A stretch of DNA of 64,000 nucleotides from Erigeron canadensis. Lineage: Eukaryota; Streptophyta; Magnoliopsida; Asterales; Asteraceae. Below, one piece after another: positions 1 to 10,140 of this stretch (position 1 is its first letter; the number at the start of each line of letters is the position of its first letter). The DNA lies in contig NC_057762.1 in the NCBI RefSeq assembly GCF_010389155.1, positions 35,524,055 through 35,588,054 of the forward strand, read 5' to 3'. The notes beneath the pieces were generated by a model, which saw only the letters and a program-made list of their open reading frames with translations, made no database searches and was not told the origin of the DNA. The position numbers and the translations under genes are program-made.

Positions 1-667
1 AGAAGAGAGACAGAGAGAGAACCGATTTGATTCAGGGAATCAATCGAGAGAAAAGTGATCGAGAGAAACCAATCGAAAGAGAAGACAGAGACTAAGATCA
101 AATTGATTCAGGGAATCAATTAACAGAAAAGGATTCAGAAATAAAAGAGAGAAAGAAAGACGTACAAGTTATTCATAGAAGAAGCCGTCGCCGCCGCCGC
201 CGTGTGCTTGCCGGAAAAGAGAAGTGTAACCGTCATAGAAACTGACTAGCCACCACCGTTGTGTGAGTGAACCGATTGATTAACCACCACCACCATTCGA
301 TTAGAAGAAATCAAGAGAGGGATTGGATACTAACCCTAATTTGTGTGTGAACCGCCAAAAGAAAAAGAAGAACCAGAAGCAACAGCGTGATTTTTTTTGG
401 GAAGAAAAAAAGGAACGGGCTGTTTTATTTGGGAAAAGGGGCGTGTTTTTTTTAAGGAAAAAGAAGCCCACAAGGAATTAAAAGGAAAAGCCCAATAACA
501 GGTTTTATTAATCCTTGTTATTTTTATTTATCTATTAGAAGAATAGGTATAAGTTGGAAAATAGAATTTGTTAGAAATTGCTTAAGGATTATTGTGGTTA
601 GACGAAAGTTAAGTTCAACGATTGTTAGAATTATTTTGGTTTTAGAAGAAAATCAAATCGAAATAAT
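1..667 (+). other. Leader region of a gag-only retroelement
   Basis: Purine-rich sequence lies upstream of a retroelement gag start at 668, with a short GCC-repeat stretch near 185-203. No ORF of note is present. No copy of the right LTR (2362-2714) can be seen here, so the left LTR is probably outside the window or lost. It could instead be the 5' UTR of a domesticated gag gene. Confidence 0.4.
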
Positions 668-2342
668 ATGTCGGGAGATAAAGATGGAAACAACAATCAA
701 GTTGTTGCCATACCGTTATCATCCTATCAATGTCCAATTCTAAACAATACGAACTATACGTTATGGGTAATACGAATGAAGAAGATACTCGTGGCAAATG
801 GAACATGGGATATAGTAGAAGGAACGGGCACATCAAAAGAGATCGATATAAAAAAGGATAGTTCTGCATCTGCATATCTATTCCAAGGATTGCCAGAAGA
901 TTTGCAAATGCAAGTTGCGAGATGTGAAACAACAAAACAAACTTGGGACTCATTAAAGGCCAGATTTGTTGGGACAGAAGATGTTCAACAAGCGCACTCG
1001 CAACAATTGAAGTCAGAATTTGAGAGACTTGTTATGAAAGAAGATGAATCAATAGATTCATTTGTCGGAAAGATGATGAACATTATTACAAAAGGCTGCT
1101 ACATGTGGATTGGCATTTGTTGAACAAACGAAAGTACGAAAAATACTCAACGCAGTGCCAGATAAGTTTATACCAATAGTAGCAACCATTGAAATGGTTG
1201 TTGATTTTAAGGAAGCGAAGTTGGAGGAGGTTATTGGGAAACTTTAGACTTACGAAGAAAGGCTTAAGTTTAGAAAAGAAAGTGGAGAAAATAATAGTGA
1301 AAAGTTGTTCACACGCCAAGGGAATGGCAGAAATTATGAACGCAACTATGGGAATAATAGACGAGGAGGTGGTAATCAGACAAGAGGAAGAGGCCAAGGA
1401 AGATTCATGAGAGATAATAGAAATGAAGATAGTTTCGATAGATGGAAGAAAAGCCCTGGAGATCAAAACTATCCAAGAAGACAACTTAAGGACATACAAT
1501 GTTATAATTGTCAAGATTTTGGACACTTTGCTGCAAATTGTCCAAAACCAAACCACAGAGAAGAAAAAGCGAACCTTGTGTTCGAAGATGGCGAACCAGC
1601 ACTATTGATGGTTACTACTAAGGATGGAAAGGAGACAACATCCTTAAAACAAGAGAAACAAAGAAATGGAATTCTCATTAAGGAAGATGAAATTCCAAAA
1701 GGAAAGTTCGATGACATGAGGTCAGAGATAGAAAGTGATTTAAGAAGTAAACTAGAGTTTTGGAAGTTTGAATTACTCCAAGACTTTGAGATGGAGAAAC
1801 AAGAGTTCGAGAAGAAAATGAAAGATAGAGAGATAGCATTTGAGAAACAAATGCAAAAAGAGTTAGAGAACCTGAAGAAGTTAAGAGATTGCACAAGCAA
1901 AGAGATAAAAGAGTTAAAGACGAAAAGAGAAGAATTTGAGAAAGAAAACCATGAAGTTGTTTCAAATAAGAAACTACTAAAGGAAGAACCAAGAGTTGAC
2001 AATGGCGAATGCAAGAAGCATCAAGAGACGCCATCAAGAGTTCAAAAGGAAAACAAGATTGAGAAAGACATCAAGTCAAGAACCGAGAAAGTTGAATACG
2101 AAGATCGTGATGCAAGACACACATTGTTGGAGATTCAAGACTATGAGATGATACAAATAAAGGAAGATACCAACAAAGGTGACAGAGATAATCAAGATAA
2201 GATTGAGAACAAGGAAGAAAGAAGTGAAATCAATGAAGAAGTTCAAGACATAGTTCATGTTAAAGATCAAGACAAAAGAAGTGGAAACAAGCCAAATTTC
2301 AAGGATAAAGACAATGAGGCGCTTGAAGAAGTGAAGGCATAG
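668..2342 (+). pseudogene. Decayed copia-type gag with CCHC knuckle and long coiled-coil tail
   Basis: The frame from 668 to 1123 gives a copia-type gag N-terminus (UBN2/DUF4219-like: residues around NYTLW, then a TWDSL segment). The frame then shifts near 1100; homology continues in another frame with a stop at about 1246. From 1305 to 2342 a third open stretch carries a CCHC zinc knuckle (C-X2-C-X4-H-X4-C, starting CYNCQDFGH, bases about 1500-1550). Where a full copia element would enter protease, this one runs into a long Lys/Glu-rich coiled coil (about 1640-2342) and stops. No protease, integrase or reverse transcriptase follows. It is best read as a non-autonomous gag-only element or its remnant. 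A domesticated gag gene is less likely because of the frameshift and stop. Confidence 0.7.
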
Positions 2343-2361
2343 ATTAATAAATTAGGGGGAG

Positions 2362-2714
2362 TATTGGATAATAATCTATTAATCCATGTGTGTCAATAGT
2401 TACGTATATAAGTTTAGGGGTCTAATGTGTCAAGAATAAAGTCTACAACCGAATGGAAGTTATTTTCGGTTATAGGTAGTTATGTTGTGAAGGGACGTGA
2501 CTGTTAGAATAGTTGTGTCTATTAGAAAGTCATACCTATTAGTGGACCGATGTGTTGGTTTGTAGTGTCTATTGGAAAACTATATATGTGTGTGTACCGT
2601 CCATTTGTAAAAACAAGAAGAACGCGTCGTGCGTTCAAGTGTTGTGTAATAAGAAGATAAGTTTAGTATTGTTATTTCGTTCAAGTGAGGGACGAAAGGG
2701 ACGAGGGACCAACA
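2362..2714 (+). repeat. Probable right LTR of the gag-only element
   Basis: A purine tract (about 2354-2361, AGGGGGAG) directly precedes TATTGG, and the segment ends in CCAACA at 2714. The ends would be the standard inverted TGTTGG/CCAACA with one substitution. A TATA-like stretch sits near 2578-2585. About 353 bp. No partner LTR or target duplication is visible, so the call rests on the ends and the purine tract. Confidence 0.55.
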
Positions 2715-2809
2715 GATTTGTATGAGATTTAATTAATTTGTACGTGAAATTTAATGGTGGTGTAATGAAGTGATATACGTATATAAATAATAGAGGGACA
2801 GAGCAATTA

Positions 2810-3652
2810 TCTTTTATTATACTAAAGCACAGTTGCTCTAATAACTTATCGACTAATCATAGCTCTCGATTTCGTAATGCTGACTTTTGTTTTCAATTTT
2901 GACTTTAATTTACACTTTTTTGTTTTCCATCACAAATTTACACTTTCTACCCAATAATTTTGATATAATAAATAAATAATAATATCTAATATATATCCGA
3001 TAGAATAATATCTAATATTATCTAATAAAATAATAACTAATATATATCCAATAATATGTTCTATTATATACATATATATATATCAAGATCTTAATAGTAA
3101 TTGACTAATTGTAATATTTTAATGTTAATAGAGACAACTGAACTTATGACTTATTAGTCAATTATATCGCTCGATTTATCAAATTGACTTTCGATAATGT
3201 CACCATTTAGTTTTTTACATAATTTTATTTAATTAATAAAAAACAAATAACTAAAATAGTTATTTTACAATGTTATTAAAATTGGTTTCTATCTACAAAA
3301 TCCAGCTTTCACACAAGAATAATTCTACATCGCAGTATCTCGAGTTAAGTCGAGAAGGGGCTCTAAGGTGTTAATATGTGACAAAGATGAGAAGAGAAAA
3401 GACATTACAATAAATTTCGTCTATAAAAAAGTTTTTCAACTACCGAATGAGGGTATATGCTTCCAATATTATTTTTTACATTAGTTTTCTTTCTATTAGC
3501 TTAACATTCTTGACATTTGAATTAAACACATAAAATCTACATATATCTTCAACTTTGAACTTATAAGCTTTTATGAGTTACATGTATTAATATCTATTTT
3601 TAATAATGTCGTAAGTCTCGTGTCCAGTGTTGGACACGGGTCTAAAATCTAG
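2810..3652 (+). mobile_element. Non-autonomous Helitron, 843 bp
   Basis: The element starts with TC followed by a plant Helitron-like 5' end containing CACAGTTGCTC. It ends with a GC-rich hairpin (CGTGTCC, loop AGTGTT, GGACACG) about 10 bases before a terminal CTAG. It sits between A (2809) and T (3653), the expected Helitron target. There is no Rep/helicase coding. The copy at 12867-13741 on the other strand shares both ends and interior motifs. Confidence 0.85.
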
Positions 3653-4181
3653 TATGATACTAATTAATAATTGATTTGATAGGTTCTAAAAGTAATTAAA
3701 GATGCTTATTATCTGTACTTAATTTGTTGAGTAAAGATAAAGAAACAGAATGAAATCTTCTGGAAATCTTTCTTATACACTTTAAGAAACACATAGCATC
3801 AAATACAAGTTATACAAGGAGAAAAAAAATATACAGTATTTGGTAATTTCATATAGCTTATGATCACAAGGGTATATCAATTAACGTGGGCAACCACGCA
3901 AAAAAAAAATACAAAAAACCCTTTGATGAAGCTCATTGAATTAACCATCTATATATATCACCAAGAAAATTATCCACAAAAAAAAACGCTAGAAGCGTTA
4001 TTGTCCACCTTGAGGGCTGTACGTACTTATGATTGCGAAGAAAACCCAACCAATGGGGATGAAAAATTCTCAAATTTCCTCCTTCTTAAGTATAAAACGG
4101 AGAATGGAATGATCGAAAAAATCCTACTAAATCAATGAAGATCTTTCAGTACTTAATTGCACATCAGCTTGATGAAGTTTT
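3653..4181. other. Intergenic, no gene seen
   Basis: AT-rich sequence between the Helitron and the 3' end of bHLH-A. A 92-codon open frame at 3860-4138 has low-complexity composition and no family resemblance, so I do not call it. The stretch next to 4182 should hold the bHLH-A 3' UTR. Confidence 0.5.
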
Positions 4182-5835
4182 TTATAATATAGCTGTTTGA
4201 AGGTTCTTCATAAGTTCTGTTGAAGTCATATGAAAGTGATCATCTTCAATCTGCACGCATGAAAAAAAAGAAGAAGTTGAATTTAATTTAATTCACATTT
4301 TTTGAGTCCAAAAAAGCTAAATACTAGTTTCTTTTAACCTTTGATTTCGAATATGGGAGAATATACAGAACCCAACCAGAAAATTCAGAGAAAATACCCC
4401 ACGGACTTTTGAAATATATTAGTACAATTAATACATGAAGAGATATAAGAGAAGTTATTTTTTTTTTTTCGAACATTGCAATTTCATTAACTTCAAAAAC
4501 ACTAGCAAGTTGCTAGTACAGTACAAGGTACAAAGCTGAGAAATCGGAGGAGATCAAAATACAAAGAGAAGTTATTCTTTTAGATCGAAGAAACAACGTA
4601 CGTACTTAATTATAATATATATATATAGGGTTTTATATTACCTGAGCCATAATGGTGATCAGAAGAGTGGTGTTTGCAAAAGGCATGGCATTGCTAGTGA
4701 TGATGGAGAGGCCAAGCTTGTGCATGAAATCTAGTGCTTTCACTAAGATAGAGAAGTTTTTTTGGCACTGAATTCTTACTAGAATACTATTTCCTGACAT
4801 CCGGACTTCGATCTCAGGAGATGCGTTGGTGGAGTCAGTAATCTCTGCTGATGAGTTTGTTTCGTCCGATGAATAGTACTCATCGTCACTAGTAGAAAGC
4901 CTAGACCTCTTTATTATGCAAATAACCGATTCTTGAGCATTATTATTCTTTCTTTTATTGTCTGTTGATGATGATATTCCTTCAAGTTCCTTGACACGAC
5001 CTTGAAGTTCTTTTATGTAATTTGATGCATCTTCTAGCACGGATGCCTTATCCATCTACAAAATTAAAATTAAAATAAAAATATTATTAGATGTACTAAT
5101 TATGAGTATTCGAAAAAATGAAATGATTATATATATATATATTGGTACGTACCTTCTTAAGGTTGGGTATAAGAGAAGACAAAGAAATGAAGTGCCTATT
5201 TAACTTTTCTCTTCTCTTCCTCTCTGCCAAAACATGATCTTGGGCCTGAACCGAATTCCTGGCCATGATTGGAACCCTCATGCTACCAGCAGCAGCAAGC
5301 GAATAATCATGAAACTCTAGGGATTCGTTCTTAGGAGGTCGTCTACTTACATGATCTCCAAAAGAGATTGTAAAAGCAGTAGTAGATGATGAGGGAATAT
5401 CATTCGCAATAATATTAAGGGGCTCATCTTTCGGTAGAGAACTTTTGCTGCTAGTCTTCTCTAGATTAATAACACGAGGAGGTTCGATTATTATTTCATG
5501 ATGAGGCTGCGGCTGAAAGGATTGATCGATAAACGCCATGTTTTCTGTATAACTTTCCTCCTGCTGGGAGAAGGAATCGTTACTACTACTGTAGTAGTTA
5601 TCAGTAGTGTCACAAAGTATCTGATCGTAATTCATTATGAATCCAGCTGGATCTTCGATTTCCTATAAATAATAATGAAATACACATCCAATTATTTAAA
5701 CCAATTAATTAGCTAGCTAGATTAGAACAACAACAAAAAAAAAAGTTGAACCCCAAATTAAAAATATAGATCTCAGTAGTATATTTTGCTAATTACCATT
5801 TCTGAAATCCATGTTGGTGATGACATATAATCCAT
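4182..5835 (-). CDS. bHLH transcription factor, subgroup IVa (bHLH18/19/20/25-like), copy A
   Basis: Four coding exons in phase: 5835-5797, 5662-5153, 5055-4642 and 4250-4182, giving 343 residues. Exon 1 codes the short MDYMSSPTW leader typical of the family. The basic region HVLAERKRREKLNR (about residues 156-169) holds His-Glu-Arg at the G-box-reading positions (H156, E160, R164). Helix 1 and the loop end at NLKK, and helix 2 starts MDKASVLEDA in exon 3. The C-terminal third (IEVRMSGNS onward, finishing in the 22-residue last exon) is the ACT-like dimerisation domain of IVa proteins. It is a nuclear DNA-binding dimer. Known IVa members include NAI1 (ER bodies), TSAR1/2 and BIS (jasmonate-linked specialised metabolism) and the bHLH18/19/20/25 group that acts on FIT; which role applies here cannot be read from sequence. 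Intron 3 carries a retroposon (4460-4563). The paralogue is at 17281-18632. Confidence 0.92.
4460..4563 (-). mobile_element. 5'-truncated non-LTR retroposon in intron 3 of bHLH-A
   Basis: About 104 bp beginning with a T run on the plus strand, that is, a poly(A) tail on the minus strand. It is flanked by a perfect 13-bp direct repeat AAGAGAAGTTATT at 4447-4459 and 4564-4576. This is the signature of target-primed reverse transcription. It is too short to tell LINE from SINE. It lies in the same orientation as the gene. Confidence 0.8.
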
Positions 5836-5897
5836 TAATAATCACTTTAGCTTCTTCCAAGTTTAATCAGTGCAACTATATATAAAGAGTAACCGAC

Positions 5898-6280
5898 CTG
5901 CAATTAATTACAAAAAATAAAAATAAAAATTATGTGATTTACTGATCGATGATATATATATGATCGACTACTGATGATATGTGAGAAGGATGATTTACCT
6001 TTGATCAAGAAAGGAGGCCAGTAGAAGATGTTGATTGGCAACTAATAATTAAGACAACAAATAATTACTTAATTGGCCGGTGTATGTGATTGAGATGAGG
6101 ATCATGCTTAATCTGCTTTGATATTATATATATATATATTCAGCCGAGGCGCGTGTAAATGCAAATTCCTGGTCTTGATGCCCATATGATCAAGTTTCTT
6201 CTCACTTGCTTCCAAAAACGTGCTAGTTATTAGTATTAGTTTAATTATATGTTCTTAGATGTTTGTGGTCAAAGTAAAGG
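5898..6280 (-). promoter_or_regulatory. bHLH-A 5' UTR intron and proximal promoter
   Basis: Upstream of the ATG (5835), a plausible 5' UTR intron runs from donor AAG|GTAAAT at 5999/5998 to acceptor GCAG at about 5898. A TATA-rich stretch lies at 6121-6138. Farther out, CAAAAACGTGCTA (6213-6225, plus-strand reading) is repeated exactly upstream of bHLH-B, and GGTCAA (a W-box core on the minus strand) lies near 6268. The shared 13-mer is seen directly; calling it a cis element is inference. Confidence 0.5.
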
Positions 6281-7427
6281 TAACGACTGACTACTCACTC
6301 GGACAACGATGATGACCTCAACGCACATGTCAACTGGCCTTGAGTAGGTATATAGTTAATTAAAAGAGTAAATATTTTATAACAAAAGGTAAATTAAATC
6401 TACAATTTGGTGTTTTTCTTTTTCATTCAACTTATAATAAAAAATCCTCTGTGAAAGATTATTCAGATGAGGGTTTTCTTTTATTTTCTAAAGTAAAGTT
6501 TATTCTTATCAGCTTAAATTAATAGGGTTTTGTTAGTTACAGCCCTTAGAGTTGTCAGTAAAAACTAATTGGGTGCATTAAACTTCATGTTCAACTAGTT
6601 CTAATTGTTTTGGTTCTAGATCCATCCGCTTGAATTGAATCACTTTTTACAACTAATTATAGACCGATTAGTGTTTTTCATCTTAATAATATTAGTCTAA
6701 GTAAATGATTATATACTAATATGTCAAGATATAGAACCAAGAACAATATCAAGAAATCATTAACCATGGATCTACGATAAACAGTAAACACAATACAACA
6801 TATCTAACAATTAAACAAGATAAATAAAAGTATACATGATCACATCAATTTAAACAAGTATTCAACCTAGTAGCCAGACATTATTAAAAGAATAACAAAG
6901 TCTGAAAAATTAAAAAAGACATTGTTTACCAACAATAAAAAGTAAAGAAGAATGATAGATCTAGGTTGATGATGAAGATCAAGAGGTGTTAGAAGCTCCA
7001 AATCCTCTTCGATGGCTGCTAAAATCGACCTAGGGTTTATGTGTGGCGTCTGGTACTGTAAAACTGCTCTCTTTTGAGTCTGAGGGTTTATTCTTCTATG
7101 TATAGGTTTTTAAGTCGGTTAGAGTCATGGGTCGCCTAGCGGCGCTAAGGATCGAGGACCTCCGAGCGGCGCTGCGTGTCTTCTGTATAAGTCCAACGGT
7201 GCTGGTCAGGTTCACCAGCGACGCTGGATGCTCCGTAACTTCCAGATATTCTTCGTTTAATTTTCGTTTCGCCCTCTTGTGTCTTGCAAAGTCTATTGGC
7301 CTATAAGTTGAGTTGATAGATGTCATTTGCCTTCGTTCGCATCTTCCGTAAACCTGCCTTAATATTACATCTCATTAAGTACCAATAGTCCACATTTATA
7401 AACTCAATTAATTAGACATTAAAATGA
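6281..7427. other. Intergenic, no gene recognised
   Basis: AT-rich intergenic DNA. A more GC-rich patch at about 7110-7270 contains repeated AGCGGCGCT-type words and a 76-codon minus-strand frame with no family resemblance. It may be an old retroelement scrap; nothing specific can be supported. Confidence 0.4.
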
Positions 7428-8618
7428 AGGGATTAATCACGGGAAGACCAATGTACCTTTTCATTTGTACATGGTTGCCCGTTATACCTTTTTATTGATG
7501 AAGTTTACTCGCAAACTTTTTTTTTTGTACACGGTTGATCCATATTACCGGTAGTCACCCTTTTTAATGACGTGACAACCACGTGGACGTTTAATGAAGC
7601 TGACATGGATTCACAATGATAGGTTTAATCACTGGATGACTAATGTACTTGTCCATTTGTACATGGTTGCCTATTAAACATTTTTTTTATTGATGTGTAT
7701 TACCAACAAACTCTTAAAATTTGTACATGGTTAACCCAAATATTCAAAGCTGGTTCTTTGTCATACTCAAATTTTCAAAATTGCTTCTTTCTCTAAAAAG
7801 AAAACCCATAATTTTTAATAAAAAAAAAACAAAGATTTTTCTAAAAAAATTTCCAATCACTAACCCCTCAGTTACCAGAAATTTGTAATGCGTATTTCTG
7901 TTGGTTAGGGTTTATGCGGATTTTGTTTTTGAGTGTTTTGGTACAAATTTCGAGTTTCAATTCTAAGAAACGAGAGAGACAATGTCGATTTTGAGTTTTC
8001 CGGTGAGATATTTGAATTCTTGCAGGCTAACAAAGGTGAGTGTATAAGATATTTTTTTTTATCTAACATAGGAATGTGAGCTTGAAATTGATAATGTAAA
8101 TGCCGAATTAGTCAACTATTCGTTTGACAAATTTCTGATTATCTACCAGATTGTCAACCAAATGGGACAAATTTCCAAATCAAACGTTTTCTACCACAAC
8201 ATGTATATAATTGTTGGAATTTTTTATAGAAAAATCTTTTGTTTATTTTATTAAAATTTCCGGGTTCTCTTTTTAGAGAGAGAAACAATTTTGAAGATTT
8301 GAGTATGAGAAATAACTAGTTTTGAAGATTTGGGTCAACCATGTATATATTTTAAGAGTTTGTTGGTAATACAAATCAATTCAAAAAGTTCAATGGGTAG
8401 CCATATACAAAAGGAAAAGTACATTAGTCATCCAGAGATTAAACATGTCGTTGTCAATCCATTCAACTTCATTAACCCACTATAACCGGTCAACCGGTCA
8501 ACTATGGGTCAACCGTGTAAAAAAAAAGTTTGTGGGTAAACCTCATCAATACAAAAAAGTATAATGGGTAACTGTGTACAAATGAGAAAATACGTTGGTC
8601 TTCCCGTGATTAATCCCT
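7428..8618. mobile_element. Nested long-TIR (MULE/foldback-like) element
   Basis: The ends are perfect inverted repeats starting AGGGATTAATCACGGGAAG and are flanked by a 7-bp direct repeat AAAATGA at 7421-7427 and 8619-8625. The inverted arms are long, roughly 7428-7860 against 8200-8618, with a loop of about 350 bp. Within each arm the terminal motif occurs twice, outer (7428-7560) and inner (7624-7745), as diverged direct copies. This suggests one family member nested in another, or a duplicated terminus. No transposase is encoded. Long TIRs suggest MULE; a 7-bp duplication is short for MULE and close to hAT. Confidence 0.75.
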
Positions 8619-8799
8619 AAAATGAAATGCAAAAAACAATATTTTTTATTATTTTATCTTTTTATATTTTAACATATAATAATATTTTTAATTGAGTAAT
8701 TACAACTCTTAAGTTTTTAATTTACATTAGCTTACAGTATTTTTTTTATCATCAAGTTGTATTTGTAAACCTTCTTTAATATATATATATATATATATT

Positions 8800-9271
8800 G
8801 AAAAGTTATTTTGAAACCTTTTTTTTTCGAAAACTTTTCAAATTAAGCCCAACCCATGATTATTCTTTACATGAAAATTGTTTTTTGATTGTTTTCTGAA
8901 TAACTTATGTACAATTTTGAAGTTTATAATTGTGTAGAGGCATGGATTATCATCCGTTATACAATTATATGGAGATTTGAATTCTTGATCACATGTGCAC
9001 GAATATTGCTATGATTACATGTAATCGACTTGCATATATGTGATCATAGCAATATTCGTGCACATGTGATCAAGAATCCAAATCTCCACATTATTGTATA
9101 ACGGATGATAATCCATACCTCCACACAATTATAAACTTCAAAATTACACATAAGTTATTCAGAAAACAGTCAAAAAATAATTTTCATGTAAAGAACAATC
9201 ATCGGTTGGGCTTGATTTGAAAAGTTCTCAAAGGTTCTCGCAAAAAAAAAAGGTTCTCAAAATAATTTTAC
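8800..9271. repeat. Near-perfect foldback, arms of about 215-240 bp
   Basis: The left arm (about 8800-9018) and right arm (about 9043-9271) are inverse complements with few mismatches around a loop of about 25 bases. For example, GATCACATGTGCACGAATAT near 8978-8997 matches its reverse complement near 9052-9071. TA dinucleotide runs flank both ends. It is probably a foldback MITE. If transcribed, the RNA would make a hairpin over 200 bp long. Confidence 0.8.
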
Positions 9272-9273
9272 CC

Positions 9274-9306
<33 letters not shown>

Positions 9307-9356
9307 CAAACTTGTATAGTTATCGCCTTATGTTAAGTTCAAGATTACTTGAGTAT

Positions 9357-9640
9357 AACTTTAGCTCGATGGTTTTAGCTCGATGGTTTTAAGACCATCC
9401 TCACTTGCATTAGGTCTTGAGTTCAAGTCTTGGAGAGAACCTATAAATTAATTAAGTCCCTTTATGAAAGCTTGACTTGGGTATACTCGGGTTCAAGTGT
9501 GAGGGGACAGGGTTTACCCTTGTTAATCGTTGTGCCTTCGGACGGATTAGTAGGGGTTTTCCCCCATCAGGGTATTTGAAATAGACATTTTTACTTTGAG
9601 AGAGCTTTATATCACGGACCCGGTTAAAACATCGTATGCT
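9357..9640 (+). mobile_element. Probable tRNA-derived SINE
   Basis: TAGCTCGATGGT, doubled in tandem at about 9361-9388, resembles a pol III A box. GAGTTCAAGTCTT about 50 bases later resembles a B box. A non-tRNA body follows. The right border and tail are not clear and no target duplication was found. Confidence 0.45.
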
Positions 9641-9894
9641 AAACCTCATGTTGTCGAATCGTGACACGAAGTTTTCAACAAAATTTACCTTAAAAAAAGA
9701 GATAGTAACTAAGATTATTATTATATTGTTACAGGATAGATTATAATATATAATTATTGTAATATACATAACGTTTATTACAGGATCTACAAAATTATTA
9801 AATAGATCTAATATATATTTAAAATAAATTCTATGACATTATAAATTTAAATCTTAATCTAAATCTAAATATTTTTGTATAATACATTACGAAC

Positions 9895-10140
9895 ATGGTA
9901 CCCGTGCAATACGGCGGTAGTGGAGAAGACGGTCTAGTGGTGTCGGTGATGTACTATTAGTGGTGGTGGCGGTGTCAAGTGGTGTAGGTTGATATAATTG
10001 TGATAGTGGAAATTTTTAGAAGATAAAAATTTAAAGTGTTAATTATTAAAATAAAGATTTAAAGTGTAAATTAATTTATTAAGGACTAAACATAAAAAGT
10101 CAAGAGCAATTTTAGTAATTTAAAAGTAGAATTACCTAAA
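9895..10140. repeat. Dispersed repeat with GC-rich GTGCAATACGGCGG end, copy 1
   Basis: This segment aligns along about 235 bp, in the same orientation, with 53828-54060. Both copies begin with an ATGGTACC(C/A)GTGCAAT word, go through a GGT/GGC-rich stretch and end in an AT-rich tail. Related GC-rich ends occur near 19577 and 63333. The class is not resolved; a Helitron-type remnant is possible. Confidence 0.5.

Noticed and set aside
3860..4138. 92-codon plus-strand gene next to bHLH-A
   Set aside because: Low-complexity translation with homopolymer runs and no recognisable motif.
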